Assembly (NCBI GenBank): GCA_037127315.1
Contig: JBBBDQ010000225.1
Span: 923,001 to 987,000 of the forward strand
Length of the DNA: 64,000 bases
Direction: 5' to 3'
Origin: Ascarosepion bandense
Taxonomy: Eukaryota > Mollusca > Cephalopoda > Sepiida > Sepiidae
The position numbers and the translations under genes were made by a program. Below are positions 53,408 to 64,000 of the stretch, piece by piece. The notes below the pieces were generated by a model, which worked only from the letters and a program-made list of their open reading frames with translations, searched no databases and was not told where the DNA came from. Position 1 is the stretch's first letter. Each line of letters opens with the position of its first letter.

Positions 53408-54200
53408 AGTAGGGACGGTCAGCCATATCTGGTACAAGGCCAATTCACAAACATAGCCGACAATCCCCACAACTTAGAGGTTCATCAGAAGGTTGAAGGT
53501 TGGAAGAATAAAAGTATTTCGTTTGTATGTTAGAGTAGAATTTTATTAACAGAATAGAATAACATGAATTCATAGGAGTTAAATGTCCCAAGAGAAAATG
53601 TAATACGTAGTTAAATGTTTCAAGAGAAATAGTAGTAAGGAGTTACGTGAATCCAGAGTGCTAATTGTAGGTAACAGAATGTGTTTATGCAGAATTAACA
53701 GGATGCAAATAAAATCTGTGTTCCTTTCCTTTTTTATGGCCGGCGAGAAAGTGAAAAAGAAGGTAAAGCAATAAAGGAAAATTATCGACGTTAATTTTTC
53801 GGGGTCAGTTGAAGTGTCATGTTGTTGTTGTCTTCTTCTTTGTTGACGGCGAGAATAGTGAGGACGAAGAAGAAAAGATAAAGGAAGATAACACTCGAGA
53901 AGGAGAAGGAGAACGAATATGTGTCGAGACGTTATGTCCGGGACAGTGAAGTTTCTTTTGAAGTTGCTTTTGTCACATCTTGGAGATGTCTTATTTTGCT
54001 TCCATCTCTCTGAATGATTCGACTTTTTTTCTGTTTTTATAGCTAAAGACTTTTTCACATCGAATCTTTAACTTCTCTCTCAGTTTTGCAAATCGGTTCC
54101 TTTCATTGGTTAGAAAATAATTTAGCATCACGATCACGATCACGATCAAGAAATTTGGCTTCGTCTTTTTCTTTCGGTACGGGGTCAAACCTTTTTCTTA
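53408..54200. repeat. Direct repeat, unit 2, and flank
   Basis: Copy of unit 1 with small differences (53408-53640). It is followed by a (GTT)n/GAAG-rich part resembling 33600-33720. A 159-codon minus-strand frame here is low-complexity and is judged non-genic. Confidence 0.8.
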
Positions 54201-55200
54201 TTGGTCAAAATTAAGATTTCACACAGGATTGCAAAATGTATAAAAGTGAGTTACTTTTAAATCCGTATTCACCACAAGTCATATTCAGAATAGGCCAAGT
54301 GGATCAAACGAGAATTGAAATTTTGCGAGGGCTAAACATGTTCTATGACTTTTCCACGTGCCATCGGTTAATAGACCAATCAGTGACGGTAATCTTAAAA
54401 TAAGCCGTCTGATCCTTTTGGCGTTTAGTTTGCATAAATCTTTTTAATATCATTACGTGCGATTAAAAAATTGTCACTGAAACGTTTTTCTTCAATCACA
54501 TGTAATGCGAGGAATAAATTATCGACAGTTGTGCGATCTTTTAAAATTGTAATTTTCTTATTTTCACAATCAGTGTTAATATATTTTCAATATGAAATAT
54601 TTTCAATCATTGACATGCGAAATTAACCTTACCATGTTAAGGAAAACTAATATTTTAATTATTATTGGAAACGCAGTTTACTTGCTTCTCCCTCAGACTT
54701 CGACCACACTAAATCCTGGTACTGAATTGGCTTATTCCATTACATTGAAACCATCACTTCAAGATGCACTAAATGTTACAAACATTTTGACGAGCAATGG
54801 TGAATATAAAATGGTTTATTCTTGCTACTAAATAACATAAGAACAAAAAAAGAACACTCAGCGGCTAGAACTGATAAATCTGGACACCGAATGTTGACAG
54901 TTATAGATTTTACAAGTCAGTAATTGTAATCGGATGTTCAGGTTAGAAACTTAAGTAAAACGAGACAGTTATGATATATAGAACAAAAACAAAAACAGTT
55001 CTAATACACTAAACAGGAGATACCAAAATAAAGTGATAATTTAAATCTTGAATCTATAGGGAAGCGAAGGTAGATGTAATTTGTTGGAAACACGCACCAG
55101 AAATTTGAAAACAATTGTAAAGTTACGTAGGAGTAAATTATATATTTCTTAAAGATGAAAAATATTTATGAATATATTTATGAATTGAAAATATGGAATA
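54201..55200. other. Intron, nothing recognised
   Basis: An open frame at 54592-54831 starts with a signal-like hydrophobic stretch but has no homology I recognise and no splice context. Confidence 0.4.
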
Positions 55201-56690
55201 AATTAGACAAATTAGGTTCCTCCACTCCATTTTCGATACCTAAGTTTTATATTTAATTTTTAAAAATAAAAACTTTTTTTTGAAACTTTAATTTAGCTTA
55301 ATTGAAAGCTAAATGAGTAAATTTACTATTTCTACTAAGCAAAATACTCGGGTGCATTTCAAACAGAAATTATATTCATTGGAATCTAAAATTTTGAAAT
55401 TTTTTTAAAATTTTAAATTTTTCGTTTTTTTTTTTTTTGTTTTTTTTGAGCGATCAACACATTTGTAAATAAATGTTAATTCTCGGTTTTAAAAATCTTG
55501 CAAAAATAAAACAGATCTCTCACTCGTTGTTTTTGGAAAGTTATAAAATTTAAAGTTAAATTAATCTGATTTGAAACAAATATTATTTGTTTATGGCATG
55601 AAATTTAGAATAAAAGTATTTCTTAATCACAAAGGTCTGACTTGTTGACCTTTCAAGTAGGCGTTGACAACACCTGTTATCAATCAATCTGGAAGTATGG
55701 TGACAAAAAAAAAAACGTTGGTATAACCCAGTTTAACATTTCGTAAGGGAACAACCCCTAATACATGAAACCTTTTAATGAGTCTCCATTAAGTTTCCAT
55801 AGTAAAAGAAAATGTGCAGCTTAACATAATAAAAAATTAGAAATTATTTTTAGAATCTTAATTCTAAATGATTTGTATTAAGCTTATGAATTTTCGATTT
55901 GTAAATAAAGTTTATTTTTAATGAATTCTTAATGAAGACACTGAGTAACTTGAAGAAATTTAAAAATATGTTTGAAACTTTAATTAGCAAAAAGAAAAAT
56001 TAAAACAATTCTTGTAAAAATTCATTATTCATTGAATTTTTTTCTTCTTCAGAATATGATATTCTAAAATTATATTATTTATAAAATCAATTAAAACTTT
56101 ATCCACATTAAAAATAGTGTAGTTTTAATGCATTCTTTATTTTACTATTCGGAGCAGATTTTCTGAAAAATGGTCTGGTAATTAAAAAAGAAAATTGATT
56201 ACATTCCTCAATGAGTCCTGCATTTAACTAATAATTAAAATTGCTATAGATAATTTATTTCTAGAAGTTTTATGCAATTAATTAGAGTGGGAGGTAATAG
56301 ACATAAAAAATATATTTTCACCAAGATTTTCTAAAAATAATAATAATTGCATAAATAATTTAATTCATCTGTGAATAAGTCCTGAAAGTTTTAATAAAAT
56401 CAGACAATTAGTTGATTTTTGCAAGAGTTTTCAAATTAATGTGTATTTCAACGCCAAAAAACGACTTGCGTAATATTACGTTTTGCTTAATAGTCACATT
56501 ACGTATACATAGCGTGAATCGCTAACGGAAAACAAAAAAATTAACTGAAATTTCGAACGTGTTAGAAAGGATTTAAAAAATAATGACAACAAAATTTGAT
56601 CTTTCCTCTTAATAACAAACATTTTAATGATAAAACTTTGTTTTTATTAAGTTTAAGTCCTTAGACAAAATGATTAAACCTTTCTCAATT
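55200..56690. repeat. AT-rich dispersed repeat family, copy 7
   Basis: The first half is inverted relative to 38470-38760 (CCATTTTCGATACCTAAGTT, CAAACAGAAATTATATTC). The second half matches 24850-25110 (CTGAAAGTTTTAATAAAATC, TAATATTACGTTTTGC, CGAACGTGTTAGAAAGG). This may be one long copy. Confidence 0.75.
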
Positions 56691-57798
56691 TATGTTTCGA
56701 TATTTTATTTTAGATTCTGCAATTTTTTTAAATGAGAGAAACAATATTTTTGATATTTTGAATTCTATGCTGTTTTTCTTTTATTTCGATAGATGTCACG
56801 TGATCAACTTTTGTGGCGTTAGAATGTGTGTATGCGCATGTCTTAATTCTAATGGGTGTTCTGTTAGGTGTACTGTGACTATGTATTCAGCGCGTGTTTA
56901 AGAGTATATAAGATATTTTTATTGTTACTTTTGGAATAAATTTATTATTATTTAGATTGTCTTTATTACTTAAGAGATTTTTGTATGCATTACAAATGGG
57001 TATATTTGTGTGTTTTTCAATTGCATAATTAATATGATGAATTTTGGTAGTGAATTTGTAAAATGAGTTTACATCTGAAAATGTTTGAAACTTACATTCT
57101 TTAATCCGCACTTACATAATGGTTTTAAAACAATATGCGAATCTGTAACAGAAGGCGTCACTCTAACTGGATTAAAGATGAAGGTGAAAGAGTTAAAGCG
57201 ACGAAATATTGAAAGCAAGTTGTGAAACTCATTGGATTCTCAATAAAAAGCAAAAGAGACGGCAGACAGACAAGATGTTATTTGCTGTGTACTCTTTGAG
57301 AGTCTAGAGAATTCCAACGATTTTGCGTCAAGAGATTCGTGCGTCGATACACATATTTGGATACATGTTTTGAGGAATCTGTTCAGTTCTTTTAGATTGA
57401 AAAAAAAAACTTGTTCACATTCGCTATGTGAAAAGTGGAACTGGACATCTGCCCCATCTTGAAACTTGCATATAAAGGTTTCGTTACATTACAAGTATAG
57501 AAGAAAAATTCCCTTTAACATTACAGATTGACAGGTATATAAAATATTTATAAATACCAAACTTTGAGGTGTGTTTATAAAAGGCAAAAGATTACAAAGA
57601 TAAAAGGGGAGCAAAATTGAATAGAATTAACAGAGAGAAAGACTAGAGGACAGTATCGTAAAAGAATATTTTGGCCTGCAGTAAGCGAAAGATAAAAAAG
57701 GAAAGTATAATTGAGTTGATTGACCATCAGAAGATAAAAGATTAACCAAGCCTTTATGTACTAAGATAAACTGTCAACTTTGTAAATAGTAAGACATG

Positions 57799-57801
<3 letters not shown>

Positions 57802-57844
<43 letters not shown>
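57802..57844. repeat. (TC)n microsatellite
   Basis: Pure TC run of about 43 bases. The 56691-57801 stretch before it holds no element I can name. Confidence 0.97.
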
Positions 57845-57847
<3 letters not shown>

Positions 57848-57914
57848 GAAGCAAGTGGATGTGTCTAGCCACACTGATGAGCTGTGATATAGCGAAACAG
57901 GCTTGTATGTGGAT

Positions 57915-57917
<3 letters not shown>

Positions 57918-57972
<55 letters not shown>
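57918..57972. repeat. (TA)n microsatellite
   Basis: Alternating TA run of about 55 bases, next to the 3' end of Penelope element 2. Confidence 0.97.
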
Positions 57973-57976
<4 letters not shown>

Positions 57977-58041
57977 ATTATGTTTTAGAACATGTACATA
58001 ATTTCTTCTATATATGTCCTCTTCTCTACAATAATATGGCT

Positions 58042-58075
58042 GTTTCAGTGTTTGGAACCCAAACACATCATCGGG
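58042..58075 (-). ncRNA. Hammerhead-like fold at Penelope element 2 3' end
   Basis: On the minus strand: CCGATGA (CTGATGA with one change), T, stem II CCAAACAC reversed onto GTGTTTGG (8 perfect pairs, 3-base loop), T, GAAAC. Stem I could not be drawn. The position mirrors the hammerhead of the first Penelope element. Confidence 0.4.
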
Positions 58076-58789
58076 AAAAATAAAGGTTTGGAATCATTCT
58101 CTGTTTATATTTGGTTCGTTGTTGTCGTGGGGGTTGGTTGGGGTTATTGGTAATTAAGTTAATGTGTCTCTCGTTTTGACCGTCAGACCCTCGAAGAATC
58201 CGGTGTGTAAGTGCGAAATTGTTGATTAATGGTATTATCTGTTGGAATGTACGTCCTATCGGTCGGGTATATCTTCCGGTTAGAATTTCTAAGAGGGATT
58301 CGTGTTGAGTGGTCATTTTTATGGTTGGCTATCGTTTAATTGATTGATGTCTGCTGTTAGTGGACCTAATTCATGTATTTTCTTTGATCCTGTGTCTAGG
58401 TTTTCATTTTGGGGTTTCTTAGATAGACGTGATAGGGGTGGGGTGTTTTTTCTTTCGAATTCTGATTTTTTCGGTATGGAATATTTTTTTATATTATAGG
58501 TTTTTTTAAAAATATGTTTTTTTATATTTGATAGTCAGGTTTGGAGTATTATTGTATTTAGGCAAAGTTATTTCAAGAAATCTAAATTTGTATTCTTTAG
58601 GAAGTAAATGCAAATTAGTGTTTTATCAGTTTTTTTGTATAAATTTGTATGTTTAATCTTAATTTTAAGTTTAGAGGGTCGGTTTTTTTCTTTTAATTTT
58701 TTATATTCTTTTTTCTATAAATTATCGTTTGGAATTCTATTTATTTCTTTTAATTTTTTAAATATTTTATTTGTTTAGATATTTTTGCG

Positions 58790-59270
58790 GGCATTAGATC
58801 TTGCTTTAAGGATTTATTACATCGATTTTTTTCTATAGCATTTTTATCTTTTATAATAATAAAAATATTTATTCAAATTTCCAGTACTTTTTAGTGTGAT
58901 TGTAGGTTTAGATCTTACATGTGTTTACAGTTTATTTTTGTGTATGATATAATTATTCTGAAGTAGTACATTTAATCTTGATTTTGAATATATGAATTTT
59001 GATTCTTTTTCGAGTTTGAGAGCTATTTGTTTAATTTTGATTTTTCAAGTCCGGAATATTTTTGTATTTAAGTAAGGTTATTGTGTTAAGTAAGGTTATT
59101 GGTGTAGGCTTTAGTGATAGACCTTGCTTTAAGGATTTATTGGATCGATTTTTTCTATAGCATTTTTTATCTTTTATAATGAGAATATCTAATCAAACTC
59201 TTAGTATTTCTTAGCATGATTGTAGGGTTAGGTCCCTAATGTGCTTGCAGTTTACTGTGGTTTCGTGTCT
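58790..59270. repeat. Direct repeat inside Penelope element 2 3' region
   Basis: CTTGCTTTAAGGATTTATT and TATAGCATTTTTATCTTTTA at 58800-58855 recur at 59130-59185, with the following 80 bases also similar, a spacing of about 330. Confidence 0.75.
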
Positions 59271-59723
59271 CTGATTTAAGAGCTTGTTACTATTTATATA
59301 TTTAAGGATCTCTATTTTTTCTTGAAGGCAAAGAAAGCATGGTTCTTTTATAGATTTTGCTGTTCTTGCCTTTTTGAGAATTTTCCATTTGACCTTAGGT
59401 GTTTTATTTTCGTTTTTTAATTTCCAAAAGTGTTTGGAGAGAGATGTCATGTTTTGTTTTTCTTTGTTATTGAAGGATGAGAGGTGATTGTAAAAGCGCT
59501 TTTTAAATACGTTCATGGAATTCCCAATATATATTTTTTCTTCTTTAGGATTTTCTGAGGATGAAATCGAACACATATATATCAGAGATTTCGTCAGACA
59601 TTTATTGGCCATGGGACATTGGTTGGGGTTTCTACAGTTACAGAGGTTGTTATCATGGGACGGACTTGTATTAGTGTTGGATTTATTTTTGCTGTGTATT
59701 TTTAATATTTTAGTGTTATGCAT
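59211..59723 (-). pseudogene. Penelope element 2: GIY-YIG endonuclease
   Basis: One open minus-strand frame of 170 codons. It contains CNCRNPNQCPMANKCLTKSL, a Cys-rich linker, then KIYIGNSMNVFKKRFYNHLS, TSLSKHFWKLKNENK and PKVKWKILKKARTAKSI, ending with CKHIRDLTLQSC. This is the linker plus GIY-YIG endonuclease of Penelope-like elements, uninterrupted unlike the copy at 11540. Confidence 0.88.
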
Positions 59724-59832
59724 TTTGATTATTTTTTCTAGATTATTGGAACAGCTATAGCTTAATTTTATGGTATTTTTATTAAAGATTTTGCTTAGAG
59801 GGTCATTTTTGGGGAAGTGTTTCTCTACTAGT

Positions 59833-60380
59833 TTAAGAAATTTGTCCCAGCTTGAAATTAACTGATTGGTTGAATGGAGGGTTATACCATATTATTTTCC
59901 TGCTTCTATTTCTGCTTTTTGAACTTTTGAATTTTTCCACAAAACTGATCTTTGATGATTTATACCCGCTTTCAGTAAGGATTCTATTATAAATTACCTT
60001 GTACTTCTCAAATATCTCTTTGTTGGATGAGTGTGTGTTAATGCGACGTTCAACTGATGATGGGATGTGTTTAATAATGGATGGTGGGTGATTACAGTTG
60101 GGGTTTATATATATTGGGTTAGCGTTGTTTTTCATGTAAGGTTGGAAAGTATTCGATACTAGGTCTAATGTTATGTCTAGGAAGTCTATTTGCTTGATAT
60201 TGTGGTTAATTACTACGTTAAGGCCAAAGGATTTAAAGACTCTATGGATTAATTTTCTGGTTTTATCAACCTTACCTCCAATAGATTTATCAATTATCAT
60301 CAGTCCGTCGTCCCTATACAGTCCTATCCTGCTAGTTTCTATTTCCTTATGTGCAGTTAAGTTGTACAGTAAGAATATTC
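59833..60380 (-). pseudogene. Penelope element 2: reverse transcriptase, 5' truncated
   Basis: Minus strand reads LYNLTAHKEIETSRIGLYRD then DGLMIID, the catalytic YRDD box, then KQIDFLDITLDL, NPIYINPNCNHPPSIIKHIP and ESGYKSSKISF. The frame starts abruptly near 60380 inside the palm, so the copy is 5' truncated, as usual for these elements. Confidence 0.85.
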
Positions 60381-60475
60381 ACAGCTCTATACATCATATA
60401 TCGAGCACTGTTTTAAATTAATGTTTTGGACGGGAAAAAAAAATCTTTTTTTTCTCTCCTCATTCTATACTCACT

Positions 60476-60479
<4 letters not shown>

Positions 60480-60535
<56 letters not shown>
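60480..60535. repeat. (TA)n microsatellite
   Basis: Alternating TA run adjoining the 5' side of Helitron copy B. Confidence 0.97.
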
Positions 60536-60539
<4 letters not shown>

Positions 60540-61259
60540 TATTTATAAATGGAACTTTGTCTCTGTGTGTATGTGTGTCTGTGTGTGTGTGTCCGTTACC
60601 TATAGACTCCGAAACGGCTGAACCGATTTTCTTGAAAATTTACACAGTTGTACTATAAGCGTCTGCGAGTGTTCTTAGCTAGGTTTTGTGTGGAGGTACT
60701 CCCGATAAATATCAAAAATTGATAATCGAAAAAATCAGGTTATAGAAGGAGTGGTCCGATTTTAATCAAATTTCTTATGTCTTTGTCTATACACTCATAG
60801 ACAAAGACATAAGAAACGATATTCAAAAGTTTCAAGGATGCAGTTCTATCCTTGGATGACTTATTTGACTACGATATTGGAAATCGATACCCCGATATCC
60901 TACCGGGTCTGATCAAAATCAGTTTTTCAGCCCTTTTATTTTAGTTTTTGCTTCGGGTTTGGTTCTAAGTAGGTATAATTCTGGTTCTTAGTCTCAGCCA
61001 TGATAGCATTTACTTAGAGGATTTATTTAGCCTTCAAAATTCAGTTTACGACGAAAAAAACTTATTTGATATCGATACCAGGAAATCAAAATTTGAATTA
61101 TATCCATTCATTTTTCTTTCAGTCTACGGTTTCGCTTTAACTGGAAACAACTATTGCTTTTAAGTCTTTCGTGCCAACGTCGAAAGAGTCTGAGCTCCAG
61201 GATCATGGATTAGTTTTAAAGCTTTCATTACACCCGAGCAATGTCGGGCTATACTGCTA

Positions 61260-61260
<1 letters not shown>
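60536..61260 (+). mobile_element. Helitron-like element, copy B
   Basis: It ends with hairpin CCCGA-GCAATG-TCGGG (61233-61248), eight bases, then CTAG followed by T at 61261. That is the Helitron 3' signature with insertion between A and T, here inside a (TA)n tract that resumes at 61261. About 725 bases, no helicase coding; non-autonomous. Its inverted relative is at 30917-31478. Confidence 0.8.

Positions 61261-61306
<46 letters not shown>
61261..61306. repeat. (TA)n microsatellite
   Basis: TA run continuing from the Helitron 3' end; with 60480-60535 it looks like one tract split by the insertion. Confidence 0.95.
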
Positions 61307-61308
<2 letters not shown>

Positions 61309-61944
61309 AATTTTGTTATTACAACGGTTTATAAAAACATATCACACAAAAAGTCCATGTTTCAGCACACTCTTGTTCTTCCTCCGATGATATTTTAAAA
61401 ATAAATGGTGAAAATGATTTATTCTAGAAAATATAAGATGAATTTATGGTTATTCAGAAAATTAAGGAGGGGTGATTGGAAGTTAATATGATTGTGGGTG
61501 TGTCAGTTATTGCTCAATCAAGTAAGAGTTAGATTGAACTATGGAGTTGAACATTTGGGTCGCATGAACATAACAGCTTAATGTCAAAATATGACACTTT
61601 ATTTTGTTTGGGTAAGATACATACTAGGAATATACATTATTCAAATTAGTAGACGATAGTTTTTAACACAAGTTGGATTTTAGTTTTTTTTTAAAATTTA
61701 ATTTTATACTAATGCATCTGTTAAAGTGGTTTGGTTATGTGGGTTAAAATTAGAATTAAATAATTATGGTATACTAAGGTATTTCAGATTTATGAAAATC
61801 TAAATAAGTATTGTGTGGGTCATTAATTTTAATAAAATCATTTTAAGCAATATTAGAGCATTAGTTATAAATGAATATTATAATTAATTCAATTTTAAAG
61901 ATAAATATTTGCGGTGTTTACATTATACTGTCAATTCATTTCGG

Positions 61945-62175
61945 TGGTTTAGTAGTAATTTATTTTGAAGGAACCTTATATACTGCAGCTTTTCATTCAG
62001 GGAGATGTCATAGAATGATTTACAGATTCTTGTTTTTTCCAGAATTTTCTATTTTACTTTGGGGGCTTGATTTGTATCTTTTAACTGTCAAAAACACGCA
62101 GAAAGGGATGTTTGGTTTCGGTATGCGTTATTTTTAAGGAAGTTAAATGCAAATACCACCTCTGCTTAAAAATGT
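61945..62175 (-). pseudogene. Penelope-like endonuclease fragment 3
   Basis: The minus strand contains FKQRWYLHLTS, then FWQLKDTNQAPKVKWKILEK and TRICKSF, as in the other two GIY-YIG copies. It ends about ten bases before the mariner. 61310-61940 is AT-rich and may be its 3' region (a GAAACATGGACT-type sequence near 61355). Confidence 0.65.
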
Positions 62176-62183
62176 TCTTAGTA

Positions 62184-63381
62184 ACACGCCACTCAATAAG
62201 TCCCGGACCTGACATTTAGATGGCGTCACTAATAAAAAAAAAATCCATATAATTTTTATGAAGTACTAATCTTCAAATGGCACGTGAAAAGATTTGGGCT
62301 TAATCGGATTATTAGTTTACTAATTACAGTTGTTTAAGTGAAGCTACTGTTGCAAATTTTCAAAACAATGGAAAAATCTGAATTTCGTGTATTGATAAAG
62401 CACCGCTTTCTGATGAAAAAATACTGTTCAAGCAAAGCAATGGTTTGATAAGTGTTATTCGGACTCCGGAAACAACGGTTAAGAGGTGGTATGCTGACTT
62501 TAAACGTGGTGATACAGACATAAATAATGCTGAACACTCAGGTCGCCCCAAATCGGCAGTTGTTCCAAAAAACACCAAAAAAGAACACAAACTCGTTTTG
62601 GCCGATCATAAATTGAAGTTGCGTGAGATAGCAGAGAAGTTGAACAGATCAGAAGGCAGTGTATCGACCATTTTTGTATGAACATTTGTCAATGAGAAAG
62701 CTGTGTTCAAAACGGGTGCCGCGTTTGTTCACAGTCGATCAAAAACAACAATGCATCGAAGATTCAGAGCGTTGTTTGTAACTGTTTCAACGCAACAACG
62801 AGTTTTTGCGTAAATATGTGACAATGGATGAAACATGGATCCACCATTTCACTCTGGACTCAAATCGGCAGTCAGCAGGTGAAAGCCGCCCAAAACGACA
62901 AAAGACGCAAGCATCAGCAAAGTTTTGGTATTTTGGGATGCGCAAGGTATTTTGTTCAACGATTACCTTGAGAAAGGAAGAACCATCAATAGCATTATTG
63001 GTGCGTTTGAAGGAAGAAATTGCCAAAAAACGGCCACAAATGTAAAAGAAAAAAGTGATCTTTTAGCAAGACAATGCACCGTGTCACAAGTCGATCGCAA
63101 CGATCGCAAAACTACATGAATTGCACTTCGAATTGCTTCCGCATCTACCCTATTCTCCAGATGTGGCCTCCAGAATGCTCAAAAGAATGCTCCAGGGAAA
63201 GAGATTTGGATTCAATGAAGTGATATCGAAAACCGAGGCGTATTTTTAGGCCAAAGATAAATCGTTCTACAAAAAAGGCATTGAATTGTTAGAGAAGGAG
63301 ACTATGTTGATAAATAAAGCCGAATTTTGCCTAAACGTTGTTGTTTTATTAGTTAAACCCGGGATTTATTGAGTGATGTGT
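62184..63381 (+). mobile_element. mariner transposon with TA duplication
   Basis: Terminal inverted repeats start ACACGCCACTCAATAAGTCC on the left and ACACATCACTCAATAAATCC on the right, flanked by TA on both sides (62182-62183, 63382-63383). The length of 1198 bases is slightly short for a mariner. Confidence 0.92.
62369..63330 (+). pseudogene. mariner transposase, broken
   Basis: Starts MEKSEFRVLIKHRFLMKKYC and carries an HTH segment (KLREIAEKLNRSEGSVSTIF), YVTMDETWIHHFT with the first catalytic Asp, QDNAPCHKSIATIAKLHELH with the second, and LPYSPDVAS with the third (DD34D spacing). At least four frameshifts or stops interrupt it, so no active enzyme is encoded. The start is chosen because mariner transposases begin near this motif. 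Confidence 0.88.
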
Positions 63382-63709
63382 TATGTTACCATTGAGTATT
63401 TCATGCAGACTTTCTGCATAGTTTAGATACTCAATAAGCAAAGAAGAAATTAACAGATCTGTAAAATTTTTCACATTTTAAAAAATAAGGAAACTAGGAA
63501 TTAAAAAAATAAAACTTGAAGTGGGTATTTACAAATACTGTTGATTGTTGAAACGTATACACGAAACAAGAAAATGAAATGAAAGAATTGTACATTGCCG
63601 AAAAAGTTTGTATGGGGGTTAATTTTCCTGTAAAGGAAACAACACGTGATATGTGACATAGGACCTCCCATACAAAAAAAAAAAAAAAAAAAAAGATCCA
63701 TGCACACAC

Positions 63710-64000
63710 AAATATATATTATTTTAATTATTTTAAAAATCTTGAACGTAAAGATTTTTATTAAGCTCTTCAATTTTTGATTAGTAAATATACTCTTCAG
63801 TTATTAACCTAATAACTTAATAGGGACAGTATTTGGAAGAACTTTTAAAAGAATTTTAAACCTTGAGATCTAATCTTGTTAAAATGTTGAATACTTTAAC
63901 ACAGTGAATAGTGAATTTTATAGACTGTTCTTTTCTAGGTACTTCCACTAAATCGCTGAAAAACCCCATGACATGATGTTAAAAGGCTCCAAACTTAATA
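63710..64000. repeat. AT-rich dispersed repeat family, copy 8 (cut by window end)
   Basis: TAGGTACTTCCACTAAATCG and CTCCAAACTTAATA match 37308-37370 in order. Confidence 0.6.

Noticed and set aside
53579..54058. 159-codon minus-strand open frame
   Set aside because: Composition is low-complexity (Lys, Gln, Ser, Leu runs), it lies inside a repeat unit, and there is no domain or splice context.
54592..54831. 79-codon frame with a signal-like hydrophobic stretch
   Set aside because: AT-rich intron, no recognisable domain, no splice sites, no neighbouring exons.

Overview
The window is animal nuclear DNA: AT-rich, with spliced coding exons (GT-AG borders), introns of 0.3 to 13 kb, and long (TA)n tracts. 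It contains one clear host gene on the + strand, running off both ends of the window. The gene encodes a chitin synthase whose N-terminus is a myosin motor. That fusion is known from molluscs and some other lophotrochozoans. Together with the long (TA)n runs and the many Penelope-like, LINE, Helitron and mariner copies, it points to a mollusc, most likely a cephalopod. The organism is an inference.

Host gene. Fifteen candidate exons lie between 979 and 51090. Exons 1 to 8 (979-31649) encode the C-terminal half of the myosin motor, including the CIKPN region, the converter and a short end segment. Exon 9 (39866-40275) is a hydrophilic linker of about 136 residues. Exons 10 to 12 (41634-46183) encode roughly ten membrane helices of the chitin synthase N-terminal module. 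Exons 13 to 15 (46805-51090) begin the cytoplasmic glycosyltransferase (CATMWHET, then DPDYFDLE, then FDDAW). The main catalytic motifs and the stop codon lie beyond 64000. Fourteen of the exons form one continuous frame of about 932 residues. The 88-nt candidate exon 3 would break that frame, so it is either a frame-shifting cassette exon or spurious.

Introns. Almost everything else is mobile-element debris. Intron 1 (1122-13635) holds a hammerhead-carrying tRNA-SINE-like repeat and its fold-back copy, a LINE reverse transcriptase remnant, a decayed Ty3/gypsy-like element (4935-9340) interrupted by a Penelope fragment, a DDE transposase remnant, and a Penelope-like element with a hammerhead motif at its 3' end. 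The next introns hold two related LINEs of L1/Tx1 type (17560-21460 and 26165-30430), both on the minus strand and bracketing exons 4 to 7. Later introns hold a dispersed AT-rich repeat family (several copies), an inverted pair of Helitron-like elements, RTE-like LINE fragments, a repeat with two direct copies at 52732-54200, a second Penelope element (58030-60380) and a Penelope endonuclease piece next to a mariner (62184-63381) with TA target duplication.

Most notable: a 36-bp near-perfect copy of the splice acceptor and start of the CIKPN exon, lying about 3.7 kb upstream of the real exon; several hammerhead-like folds whose stem II pairings covary; and the possible frame-shifting exon 3. 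I saw no tRNA or rRNA gene, no CRISPR array and no bacterial-type operon.
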